8,511 nt of DNA from Bacillota bacterium (GCA_023388205.1 JAEWGS010000121.1:1-8511); one strand, 5' to 3'; counted from the stretch's first letter, positions 1 to 6,287 are shown. Numbers and translations: made by a program. The notes: generated by a model not told the origin, from the sequence alone.

Positions 1-252
1 GATGAACGCGGCAAGGCGCTATCGTCCCCGCAGTTTGCAAAACAGATGGAACATTGGCTCGAACTTGGCCAGTCAGAGCTGGTGTTCTTGATTGGTGGCT
101 CTCGCGGCTTGGATGAGTGTGTGCGGCAAAAAGCAAAGACGGTTTTATCTTTTGGACCGATGACTTTGCCACATCGTTTGGCGCGCGTCGTGCTTTTGGA
201 ACAGGTTTTTCGCGCCTTTAAGATTCTAAATGGAGAGCCTTATCATAAGTGA
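1..252 (+). CDS. rlmH: 23S rRNA pseudouridine-1915 N3-methyltransferase RlmH (3' part, start outside window)
   Basis: RlmH is a small SPOUT-class, SAM-dependent enzyme that methylates pseudouridine 1915 in helix 69 of 23S rRNA on the assembled ribosome. The frame is open from base 1 and gives 83 residues before the TGA at 250-252. The family is about 159 residues long, so roughly the first half is missing to the left. Visible signatures are DERGK at the very start, the SAM-binding knot segment FLIGGSRGL, the TLPHRLARVVLLEQ helix and the C-terminal GEPYHK that closes nearly all RlmH proteins. The in-frame ATG at 46 is internal and is not the start. The knot reads GGSRGL where GGAxGL is more usual, a small variation. 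No terminator is obvious directly after the stop. Confidence 0.96.
   Translation, partial: DERGKALSSPQFAKQMEHWLELGQSELVFLIGGSRGLDECVRQKAKTVLSFGPMTLPHRLARVVLLEQVFRAFKILNGEPYHK
235..252 (+). other. SCC-type attachment-site-like sequence at the rlmH 3' end
   Basis: The last codons of rlmH read GAGCCTTATCATAAGTGA. This closely resembles the 3'-end sequence of rlmH (orfX) that staphylococcal SCC elements use as their chromosomal attachment site, whose core is TATCATAA followed by a stop. The match is at least partly imposed by the conserved EPYHK-stop protein end. I see no second copy in the window and no ccr recombinase gene, so this is at most an unoccupied potential target. Confidence 0.25.
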
Positions 253-307
253 GTTTTTGTTTTCGCTGGCCTTTGACCCCTGCGATTTTGAAAGCGTTGT
301 GATATCG

Positions 308-316
308 TTATCCACA
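308..316 (+). promoter_or_regulatory. Single consensus DnaA box
   Basis: TTATCCACA is an exact match to the bacterial DnaA-box consensus and lies in the 117-base gap between rlmH and the small membrane protein gene. In several Firmicutes rlmH lies close to the replication origin, which makes the match slightly more interesting. It is the only perfect copy I noticed in the window, and no AT-rich unwinding element or box cluster accompanies it, so it is not an origin. Chance occurrence is possible. Confidence 0.3.
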
Positions 317-354
317 TTAAGTGAGGTCATCTTCAAAGATAAAGAGTGCGCCTC

Positions 355-361
355 AAGGAGG
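355..361 (+). promoter_or_regulatory. Ribosome binding site setting the start at 370
   Basis: AAGGAGG lies 8 bases before the ATG at 370. It overlaps the reading frame that could otherwise begin at the GTG at 346, which has no ribosome binding site of its own. This decides the start in favour of 370. Confidence 0.85.
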
Positions 362-369
362 AGGAAGAG

Positions 370-678
370 ATGGGAACTTGGATTGGCGTTTCAGTACTGC
401 TGGTTTTGATCGGTCTCGTCTTGACGAAGACGGGTATAGATCAGAGAAAATCAGGATCTAAGTCCGTTGCGATGATCGGGCGTGTGGCGCTGGTGGTAGG
501 CGGCATAAGTCTAGTTTGTGCGCTGAGCATTTTTTCGCTGTGGGTTCTTGCAAAGATGGGAATTCTGTTGATTAAAGTCGCGCTTTGGGCGACGAAGTTT
601 TTGCTGAGCCTAGTGCTCGTTGCGCTCTTCGTATTTGTGGTCGTTCGCCAGATTCAAAAGCACCGCGATCGACACTGA
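370..678 (+). CDS. Small three-helix membrane protein, function unknown
   Basis: I do not recognise a family. The ATG at 370 has an excellent AAGGAGG at 8-base spacing and gives 102 residues; a GTG at 346 would add 8 charged residues and bury the ribosome binding site. Hydrophobic segments lie at about residues 4-20, 39-60 and 65-92. The basic loop between the first two (DQRKSGSK) and the basic tail RQIQKHRDRH should both face the cytoplasm by the positive-inside rule, which does not fit three simple passes. The last long segment may therefore form two helices or a hairpin. One Cys is present (residue 50) and no catalytic motif is visible. It follows rlmH by 117 bases in the same direction and is closed by its own terminator at 745-774, so it may be read with rlmH or alone. 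Confidence 0.8.
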   Translation: MGTWIGVSVLLVLIGLVLTKTGIDQRKSGSKSVAMIGRVALVVGGISLVCALSIFSLWVLAKMGILLIKVALWATKFLLSLVLVALFVFVVVRQIQKHRDRH

Positions 679-744
679 CCTTGATCGAGCTGGATGGATT
701 GTGTTGGCTCAAATCGATTTGAGCGGTCATATATATGAAAGATG

Positions 745-774
745 AAAAAGAGAAGCTATGGCTTCTCTTTTTTT
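745..774 (+). terminator. Rho-independent terminator after the small membrane protein gene
   Basis: The stem GAGAAGC/GCTTCTC (750-756 with 761-767) has a TATG loop, is extended by flanking A5/T5 pairing, and is followed by a T run (768-774). It sits 66 bases after the stop at 678 and isolates that unit from the large gene downstream. The A tract on the other side would also give a weaker signal in the reverse direction. Confidence 0.88.
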
Positions 775-830
775 ACTTGATGAAGAGGAGAAAAAATCTT
801 CCTCTGTGTGCCGAAATGATTTGACTTGAG

Positions 831-859
831 CTTTGAGAAAGAGAAGCCTTTGGTAGAAT
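831..859 (+). promoter_or_regulatory. Probable extended -10 promoter for the GLUG-repeat gene
   Basis: TAGAAT at 854-859 matches the -10 consensus at five of six positions and is preceded by TGG at 851-853, giving an extended -10 (TGN). Upstream candidates for -35 are CTTTGA at 831-836 with a 17-base spacer and TTGAGA at 833-838 with a 15-base spacer. Neither is ideal, but extended -10 promoters tolerate this. Transcription would start near 866, leaving a leader of about 60 bases. The preceding terminator supports a fresh start here. Confidence 0.55.
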
Positions 860-916
860 AAAAATGAGTCAATTTTTGAGTTCGAATGTCGAGCTTTGCG
901 ATTTGAAATCAGTGAT

Positions 917-922
917 GAGGGA
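917..922 (+). promoter_or_regulatory. Ribosome binding site setting the start at 929
   Basis: GAGGGA lies 6 bases before the ATG at 929. The upstream in-frame TTG at 896 has no purine-rich sequence before it, so the start at 929 is preferred. Confidence 0.65.
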
Positions 923-928
923 CGCGAG

Positions 929-3900
929 ATGTCAGATCAAGAGAGGAAAAAGCAGCAAGAAGAAATCCTGTTAAGCCCGGAAGCACAAGAGGCCTCAGAT
1001 CAGGCTGAACGCTTGCGTCAAAAGATCAAGACGCGTTTAGAGCAGGGCCTTTGGCTTAAGCAGAGCGCGGCGCAGGAGGATTCTGAAAACTCGCATCAAA
1101 GGGAACTGCCACCAGAAGAAGCCGAGCTCAGTGAGGCTGGCGCAGCGGTTGAAACACCCGAAACGCCTGAGCTTATCGAGTCTGGAGGCGAAGCCCCCGC
1201 GCCCGTGGCCGAAGCCCCCGCGCCCGAGGCCGAAGCTGCCGCAGAGCAAGACGCAGAACCCCTTGAAGATGATGCCTCGGCTTTGAAACGCAGTGATTTG
1301 GAGCAGCGCCTTCAAGCCTTGAAAATGCGCGCTTTGGCCAAACAAAAAGATCAGGACTTAGAGCGAAAAGAGGCGGAATCCAAAGCAAGAGAACTGATTC
1401 AAAAACGCATTCAAGAAAAACATCTGAGCCAGGCCATTGATGAAAAAACGAATGCGCATCAGGAAGAATCTGATCCTAGTTTCGTGGCACAGCGAGCTTA
1501 TGCGCAAGAAGATTCCCGAAAAGATCAAGGGACGGACGATAGATCCGAAGACGCTGCAGAAACGGACAAAGACTTGCGCCCGGCGCCGGGTTTTATTCAA
1601 ACTGTTTTTTCTGGACGTGGGATTTGGATTGCCTTGGTTCCTGCAATCATTTTGCTTTTGCTCATTTTATTTGTTGGATTGACCTCCTTATTTTCGCCGC
1701 GCGTGAATTCAGGGGCTAAGACCTTGCGTCTTTCGAAGCCTGATGACACCGATTGGGTGGCGATTGATCCTTCAATTCAATTGACTTTAACCGAGGTGCC
1801 AAGCGCCCTAGACTATGAGAAAGCTGCTTTTTGGAGCTTTGTGGATGAGAAGAAAGTCTATGAAGCGGCAGGTCTTGACGCGGAGGCGAGTCAGGAAGAT
1901 CGAGAAAAAGCCCTTAAGGCAGCTAAACGCAGCTACGAACTTAAAGGGCAGGGGACGAAAGACCACCCTTTTGAAATTTCAAAAGCGGAAGACTTGGCTT
2001 ATTTGGCTGAGCAGTTGGAGGGAAACTATTATTCCAAATACGCGCGTGCTTTCTATAAGCAGACTGCGGATATCGTTTTGAATTCGGCTTTAGAGAAGCT
2101 TGATGATCCCAAAAACGTTAACGAAAGTCTTCTCAAAGACTTGAAGAATTGGAAGCCTTTGGGTTCGCAGCAAAAGCCCTTCCAAGGCGAATATGATGGG
2201 GGCGGACACAAGGTGGTCGGGCTCTATTATGCGCGAGATGCGAAAGGACAAATTCAGCGCTTTGCTGGTTTTTTCTCAGTCTTAAATCATGCTCGAGTTC
2301 GCAATCTAAATTTTGAACATGCGCTTGTACTTGGCCGCAATCACCATGGCTTAGGTCTTTTGGCGGGATTGGCGCTCAATGGGACGCAAATTGAAGCGGT
2401 GGAGGCAGAAGGCCTTGTCGAAGGCGACAGCTATGTGGGCGGTTTGATCGGAGAACTTCGTGGCGTTTCAGAGCCTGTGCAGCTTAAGCATATTCGCTTT
2501 TCAGGCTCGGTCAAAGCCGCTGCCGCGAAGGCAAAAAACGATAGGGCAGCGACGGAGCAGAGACCGATTCAGAATCAGGAGAAAGGTTCTGAAAATGAGG
2601 CAAATGCCAAGCGTCTTGAGCTCAAATCTGAATCTGGGATACAAGCACTTGCAGGGGGCGTGAGCGCTGCATTGAGATATGCGCAGATTGATCAGGCCAA
2701 AGTAGCGGGCTCAATTGAATCTGAAGGTACGGCGGGTGCTTTGGTGGCTCAGGCTTATATTAGTTCTGAGGGGGAAATTAGAGACTTTGTCAATGAGGCG
2801 ATGGTGCGAGCCGGTCAAACTGCCTCAGGCGTGATCGGACGTTTGCTGGTTGAAGCGGACGGTTCATTGCGTTTGGATGCGGTGAAAAACCAAGGTTCGA
2901 TCAAGGGTGATCGAGATGCGGCGGGTATTTTGGGACGCGCAGTTTTACTCGGTCAGATGCAAAAAAAGCAGGCGCTGATCATTGTCCAAAACAGTGCGCA
3001 AGGTGCGGAGATTTCAGGTGAAAATGCCGGCGGGCTTTTTGGCCGTGTCGTCGCGACAACGGGCTTAGACTTTCACATTGATGGATTTACACAAACAGGA
3101 AAGATTCAAGGCAAACTTTTATCAGGAGGCCTTGGCGCAGATCTCAGCTTAGCCGGCGGGCGTTTAACAGTGAATGGCTATAGCTCAGAAAAAGAAGCGA
3201 AGGTTCAGTCGGGCAGCGCAGATACGGCTGATCGGGATATTGCGGCGGGGCTTATTGCGAATGTGCAGGTGCCCCATCGTTCGCGCTCTTCATTCCAGAT
3301 TCAAAATTCTGCTGTCGATGGAGAGGTGAAGGGTCGCTTCATTGCGGGCGGGCTGTTAGGCCGGGTCAATTTAATTTCTGCCTATGAAGGAGACAAGGAC
3401 GTTTTGTCTTCTATGGAACTGTCACATAGCTTATTTTATGGGCAAGTCAAAGAGGCGATACACCTTGGCGGATTGATCTCCTTTTTTGATGCTGGACGGG
3501 TTCAAGATCAGGCGAGCCAGGCGATTTTGTCGATTCACGACTGTGCGGTTTACGGCACATTGGGCTATGAAACGTACCGTTCGGGGACGCATGTGGGCGG
3601 TTTGTGTGCCACCCTTGTGAATGTGCCAGAAGAAGGGGCGATGCCGGCTTACTTGGATGTGTCGAAGAATTTTTTCGCAGGACTTTTCGTCATTCACGAT
3701 CCTAAAATCGATCAACAAAGTATCTATCTCGATGACTTTTTATATACCCTACGCACTAAATGGTCTGCCTTAGGACCGAATGAGACGGGCTATCATCTAG
3801 AGGGCAATGTCGCCCTTCCTTATGCGAATGAATTGGGGACGTTCCACTTTGCGACGGGCTATACACGGCCCAAATTGTTGAATGAAAGGGACACAGCTGA

Positions 3901-4036
3901 GGTCCTTCAGAGCGGCAATGATATCGTTTCGGCGGAAAAGTATCGGGACCGTCTGTCGTATCCCAGCTTTGATTTTAATCAGGATTGGTTGATGGACGAG
4001 GCGAGTGGTTTACCTGTTCCTCGCTTTATCGGCTGA
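929..4036 (+). CDS. Single-pass membrane protein with a large GLUG-repeat ectodomain, M26_N-like, no protease domain
   Basis: From the ATG at 929 this is 1035 residues. Residues 1-228 are highly charged and rich in Glu, Ala, Gln and Lys, with heptad-like stretches suggesting coiled coil and an EAPAPxA tandem repeat near residue 90. There is no signal peptide. One hydrophobic helix spans about 232-255, preceded by GRG, so the protein should be anchored N-in/C-out. From about residue 340 the segment GTKDHPFEISKAEDLAYLAE, then TADIVLN, WKPLGS and EYDGGGHKVVGLYY, follows the pattern found before GLUG repeats in IgA-peptidase (M26) N-terminal regions and other surface proteins. About a dozen GLUG-like units follow (GGLIGE, AGGLFGRV, AGGLLGRV, VGGLCA). 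The C-terminus FDFNQDWLMDEASGLPVPRF matches the usual closing strand of such domains. I see no HExxH metalloprotease motif and no LPXTG. The likely role is a cell-surface adhesin or scaffold; the family resemblance is firm, the function is inferred. Confidence 0.87.
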   Translation: MSDQERKKQQEEILLSPEAQEASDQAERLRQKIKTRLEQGLWLKQSAAQEDSENSHQRELPPEEAELSEAGAAVETPETPELIESGGEAPAPVAEAPAPEAEAAAEQDAEPLEDDASALKRSDLEQRLQALKMRALAKQKDQDLERKEAESKARELIQKRIQEKHLSQAIDEKTNAHQEESDPSFVAQRAYAQEDSRKDQGTDDRSEDAAETDKDLRPAPGFIQTVFSGRGIWIALVPAIILLLLILFVGLTSLFSPRVNSGAKTLRLSKPDDTDWVAIDPSIQLTLTEVPSALDYEKAAFWSFVDEKKVYEAAGLDAEASQEDREKALKAAKRSYELKGQGTKDHPFEISKAEDLAYLAEQLEGNYYSKYARAFYKQTADIVLNSALEKLDDPKNVNESLLKDLKNWKPLGSQQKPFQGEYDGGGHKVVGLYYARDAKGQIQRFAGFFSVLNHARVRNLNFEHALVLGRNHHGLGLLAGLALNGTQIEAVEAEGLVEGDSYVGGLIGELRGVSEPVQLKHIRFSGSVKAAAAKAKNDRAATEQRPIQNQEKGSENEANAKRLELKSESGIQALAGGVSAALRYAQIDQAKVAGSIESEGTAGALVAQAYISSEGEIRDFVNEAMVRAGQTASGVIGRLLVEADGSLRLDAVKNQGSIKGDRDAAGILGRAVLLGQMQKKQALIIVQNSAQGAEISGENAGGLFGRVVATTGLDFHIDGFTQTGKIQGKLLSGGLGADLSLAGGRLTVNGYSSEKEAKVQSGSADTADRDIAAGLIANVQVPHRSRSSFQIQNSAVDGEVKGRFIAGGLLGRVNLISAYEGDKDVLSSMELSHSLFYGQVKEAIHLGGLISFFDAGRVQDQASQAILSIHDCAVYGTLGYETYRSGTHVGGLCATLVNVPEEGAMPAYLDVSKNFFAGLFVIHDPKIDQQSIYLDDFLYTLRTKWSALGPNETGYHLEGNVALPYANELGTFHFATGYTRPKLLNERDTAEVLQSGNDIVSAEKYRDRLSYPSFDFNQDWLMDEASGLPVPRFIG
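1190..1231 (+). repeat. Two tandem 21-bp units encoding EAPAPxA
   Basis: Two 21-base copies (1190-1210 and 1211-1231) differ at one position (T/A), and a third truncated start (GAAGC) follows at 1232. Each encodes seven residues, EAPAPVA then EAPAPEA, in the cytoplasmic region of the GLUG protein. The unit is a multiple of three, so copy-number change would alter linker length without breaking the frame. The GC-rich unit stands out from its surroundings. Confidence 0.9.
2264..3625 (+). repeat. Array of about 12 diverged GLUG-like protein repeats
   Basis: Within the large surface protein, short glycine-rich cores recur about every 25-45 residues: AGFFSV, VGGLIGEL, AGGVSAAL, AGALVAQA, ASGVIGRL, AAGILGRA, AGGLFGRV, SGGLGADL, AAGLIANV, AGGLLGRV, LGGLISFF, VGGLCATL. 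Each is followed by a strand-like segment such as IRFSGSV or NSAVDGEV, as expected for a beta-solenoid-like stack. The copies are diverged at DNA level. A charged insertion of about 40 residues (about 2518-2640), rich in Lys, Asn, Glu and Gln, interrupts the array. Confidence 0.75.
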
Positions 4037-4086
4037 TCTTTGTTGATCCATTTTGCTTGTTGGCGCTTGCGTTGCGAGCTACTTCT

Positions 4087-4122
4087 AAAATGCTTTCGAA
4101 AGAGAGCATTTTTTTCTTTTTT
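4087..4122 (+). terminator. Rho-independent terminator of the GLUG-repeat gene
   Basis: AAAATGCTTTC (4087-4097) pairs with GAGAGCATTTT (4102-4112) around a GAAA tetraloop of the GNRA type, with one T-G wobble. A T-rich tail follows (4109-4115 and 4117-4122). It lies 51 bases after the stop at 4036 and separates this gene from the histidine-triad gene. Confidence 0.9.
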
Positions 4123-4295
4123 GTGCGTAAAAGCCTTGCGGAGCGCGCCTGATGGTGCTTTACTATTCCTTCTTGCGAATCGATCGCATTTTCAAATAAA
4201 CGCGTATGCTGAATGTGAATGTTTTTAGCGTCGCTTAATAGATCAGGTTCGGGCGACCCGTTTGAATAAGCGCGATGCTTTTGACCTGAATTGTT

Positions 4296-4305
4296 AGAGG
4301 AGGAG
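4296..4305 (+). promoter_or_regulatory. Ribosome binding site setting the start at 4309
   Basis: AGAGGAGGAG ends 3 bases before the ATG at 4309, with its GGAGG core about 5-8 bases away. It lies inside the in-frame extension from the TTG at 4291, which would otherwise add six residues before a good signal peptide. The ATG at 4309 is therefore the start. Confidence 0.85.
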
Positions 4306-4308
4306 AAG

Positions 4309-6171
4309 ATGAAGCAAATATCGCAGATGTGCAAGCTATCGCTGGCCCTCGTGATCAGCGGATCCATTTTTTTCTTAAATGCGTCCGCAACATTGATCCG
4401 AGCTGATCAAGAGCGTCACAAGACGCAGGAAACGAGCCAGAAGGAAACGGCAACTTCTGAGACGGAAAAATCAGCAGGTGAACAGGCTGGGGATCAAAAA
4501 GACAAGCTTAAAAGGAGCCGCGGAGAAAAAAGTCGCCTCCGTCGAGAGCATCTGAGAATGTTGACGGTCTCTCATTTGACTGAAGAAGGTTACGCCTGGC
4601 GTCATGGTGATCATGAGCATTATAACGAAGGTCTACCGCGCGACCGCTCCAAGTTTGAAGAGGGGCTCCTTTTGCCTGCAAAGACAAAACTTGATAAGGA
4701 GCAACTTATTGGCGAACGCCATCTTTTTTATGTGGTCAAAACAGAAAAAGGTCCGCGCATTTTACTTAAGTACGAACGCGATCGTTTGAATTATCAAGCA
4801 GCTCCGCCTCAGGTCAAGAAAAAAGCGACACCTGCTCAAAAAAACCTTCAGCTTGAGCCGGGGGTGATTGGGGTAACGGACGATGGCTTTAAGTTTAAGC
4901 GTGAGGACATTGTTTCTGAGACGAAAGAAGGCTACGTTGTACGTCACGGGGATCATTTTCACTTCGTTCCCAAGGATTCACTTCAAGGCAAGGACAGCTC
5001 AAGTCAAGCAGGGAGTAAGCCAGGCTCGCATCACGGATCTACGGGGTCCGAACACAAGGATCAAGGAAAGACGCCCGCGGGCAACTTGACCCAGCAAGGA
5101 TTTTTGCTAGGTTCAGATGCGTTGAGCCAGTCAGACCTCGAACGGGTCGACTTCTTTGCGGCTGAGCACGGTTTGACGCGAGCACAACTCAAGATTCAAG
5201 GAGGCTATGTCATTTGGCCGCACAAGGACCATTTCCACGCCACACCGATTGCTTCACTCAAACAACCCGCTCCAGGAGAAAAGCCGATCTTAGTTGATCC
5301 AGATGAGGAACCGGAGGGGTATCAGCCGAAGCCTAGCCGCCCCACGGTCAAACCGGAGCCGACGGAGGCGAAACCAGAGCCGAAGCCTGAGCCGAAACCA
5401 GACACGAAACCAGAACCGACGGAGCCGAAGGAAACGAGTTCAGATAAGGATGAGACGGGTCTTGTGCCTGATCCGAATTCGAGCACAACTTTGCCCCCTC
5501 CGTGTGATGATTGCGACGATGAAAGCGAATTTAATGGGACGCCTGTTGACCCAAACCCGAATAATGAAGTGAATGAACAGGGCCTGATGAAAGGCTCGAT
5601 TCTTCTGTCAGAAGATGAGCTTGACCGGGTGAAGTATTTCGGAGAGCGCCACAACATCCCACTTTCAAAACTACAGGTGATTGAAGCGCGTATTCTCATT
5701 TGGCCGCATCGAGATCATTATCATGCGGACCCATTGGACAAATTGGAAGCTCGTCCTAAGACGAATCATAATGTGACCGAGCAAGGTTTGATGAAAGGCT
5801 CGGATACATTGAGCGAAAAAGATCTCAAGCGCGTTGATGTTCTCGTCAAGGATTTAGGTTTTGGACGTGAACAGATGCTGGTCAAAGATGGACACGTCAG
5901 CGTTTTTGATCCGAAGCGGGATCGTCGCTTTGACTATGATTTGAATTCAATCTTTTTGAATGAGGACTTCCCAGATACAGATAAGACGACGGAACAGGGA
6001 CTCAAAAAGGGCTCAGATACTTTGTCGGAGGGTCAACTCGCGATCGTCAAGCGCGAAGTCGATCAAATGGGACTGGATTTAGCAGATGTCTATGTCAAAG
6101 GAAATGTTTTAGCCTGGGAGCGTTTTGGTGGGATCCGTACGATCGTTTTGGATTTCTCTAAAGCAGAATGA
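4309..6171 (+). CDS. Secreted Pht-like histidine-triad protein, likely zinc-binding
   Basis: This 620-residue protein resembles streptococcal polyhistidine-triad (Pht) proteins, surface proteins linked to zinc scavenging and host interaction. Residues 1-32 form a signal peptide: a short basic start, a hydrophobic core, then ASA. The Cys at residue 8 precedes the core, so there is no lipobox; there is no LPXTG either, as in known Pht proteins. HxxHxH triads occur at residues 99-104, 213-218, 305-310 and 467-472. The first two follow the Pht pattern GYxxRHGDHxH; the second continues into VPKDSL. A ~60-residue module starting QGxxxGSxxLS recurs at 259-317, 422-479, 490-548 and 561-620. Only the first two copies keep the triad. 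A Pro/Glu/Lys linker (about 341-374) and a CDDC motif (399-402) lie between module copies 1 and 2. Classical Pht genes often adjoin a zinc lipoprotein gene (adcAII/lmb); none is here. Metal binding is inferred from the motifs. Confidence 0.88.
   Translation: MKQISQMCKLSLALVISGSIFFLNASATLIRADQERHKTQETSQKETATSETEKSAGEQAGDQKDKLKRSRGEKSRLRREHLRMLTVSHLTEEGYAWRHGDHEHYNEGLPRDRSKFEEGLLLPAKTKLDKEQLIGERHLFYVVKTEKGPRILLKYERDRLNYQAAPPQVKKKATPAQKNLQLEPGVIGVTDDGFKFKREDIVSETKEGYVVRHGDHFHFVPKDSLQGKDSSSQAGSKPGSHHGSTGSEHKDQGKTPAGNLTQQGFLLGSDALSQSDLERVDFFAAEHGLTRAQLKIQGGYVIWPHKDHFHATPIASLKQPAPGEKPILVDPDEEPEGYQPKPSRPTVKPEPTEAKPEPKPEPKPDTKPEPTEPKETSSDKDETGLVPDPNSSTTLPPPCDDCDDESEFNGTPVDPNPNNEVNEQGLMKGSILLSEDELDRVKYFGERHNIPLSKLQVIEARILIWPHRDHYHADPLDKLEARPKTNHNVTEQGLMKGSDTLSEKDLKRVDVLVKDLGFGREQMLVKDGHVSVFDPKRDRRFDYDLNSIFLNEDFPDTDKTTEQGLKKGSDTLSEGQLAIVKREVDQMGLDLADVYVKGNVLAWERFGGIRTIVLDFSKAE
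5083..6168 (+). repeat. Four ~60-residue QGxxxGS modules within the histidine-triad protein
   Basis: Copies lie at 5083-5259, 5572-5745, 5776-5952 and 5989-6168. All share a start of the form EQGLMKGSDTLSE followed by a short helix and a strand. Copies 1 and 2 end in WPHKDHFHATP and WPHRDHYHADP. In copy 3 the aligned stretch is DPKRDRRFD, replacing the three His with Lys536, Arg539 and Phe541. In copy 4 the region reads WERFGGIRT and has no His. Copies 1 and 2 are separated by about 104 residues of low-complexity linker; copies 3 and 4 follow after short spacers. Confidence 0.85.
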
Positions 6172-6223
6172 GATGCAGCGATATCGACTGATCCTTCATG
6201 CAGCCTTCGCGCAGCTCAAAACC

Positions 6224-6260
6224 AAAAGGGAGCCGGTGATTGAAAACCGGCTCCCTTTTT
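6224..6260. terminator. Bidirectional terminator between convergent genes
   Basis: A perfect 9-bp GC-rich stem, GGGAGCCGG/CCGGCTCCC (6228-6236 with 6247-6255), has a 10-base loop. It is flanked by AAAA (6224-6227) and TTTTT (6256-6260), so it can work in both directions. It serves the histidine-triad gene ending at 6171 and the PNP gene ending at 6288 on the opposite strand. Confidence 0.93.
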
Positions 6261-6287
6261 AGTTGTGGGTTTGAGAGGATTGGTGCG

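Noticed and set aside
346..369. Upstream GTG start for the small membrane protein
   Set aside because: The extension contains the ribosome binding site of the ATG at 370 and has none of its own.
896..928. TTG start for the GLUG-repeat protein
   Set aside because: No purine-rich sequence precedes it, while the ATG at 929 has GAGGGA at good spacing.
929..4036. IgA1-type metalloprotease
   Set aside because: The GLUG region resembles M26_N, but no HExxH zinc motif or M26 catalytic domain is present.
4173..4200. Possible promoter TTGCGA-16-AATAAA and a TGCGA/TCGCA inverted repeat before the histidine-triad gene
   Set aside because: Both promoter boxes match at only four of six positions and the palindrome is short; not enough to call, though a promoter must lie somewhere between 4123 and 4295.
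4228..4308. AdcR/Zur zinc operator upstream of the histidine-triad gene
   Set aside because: I looked for a TTAACNNGTTAA-type palindrome and found only a fragment (TGAATTGTTA).
4026..4367. 113-codon minus-strand open frame across the intergenic gap
   Set aside because: It spans a strong terminator, the ribosome binding site and signal peptide of the histidine-triad gene, and has no start signal or domain.
4309..4410. Lipoprotein signal with Cys8 as the lipid site
   Set aside because: The Cys precedes the hydrophobic core rather than following it, so it is not a lipobox.
5322..5699. 125-codon minus-strand open frame rich in Ser, Gly and Phe
   Set aside because: It mirrors the Pro/Glu/Lys linker of the histidine-triad gene; the composition is a by-product of the repeat.
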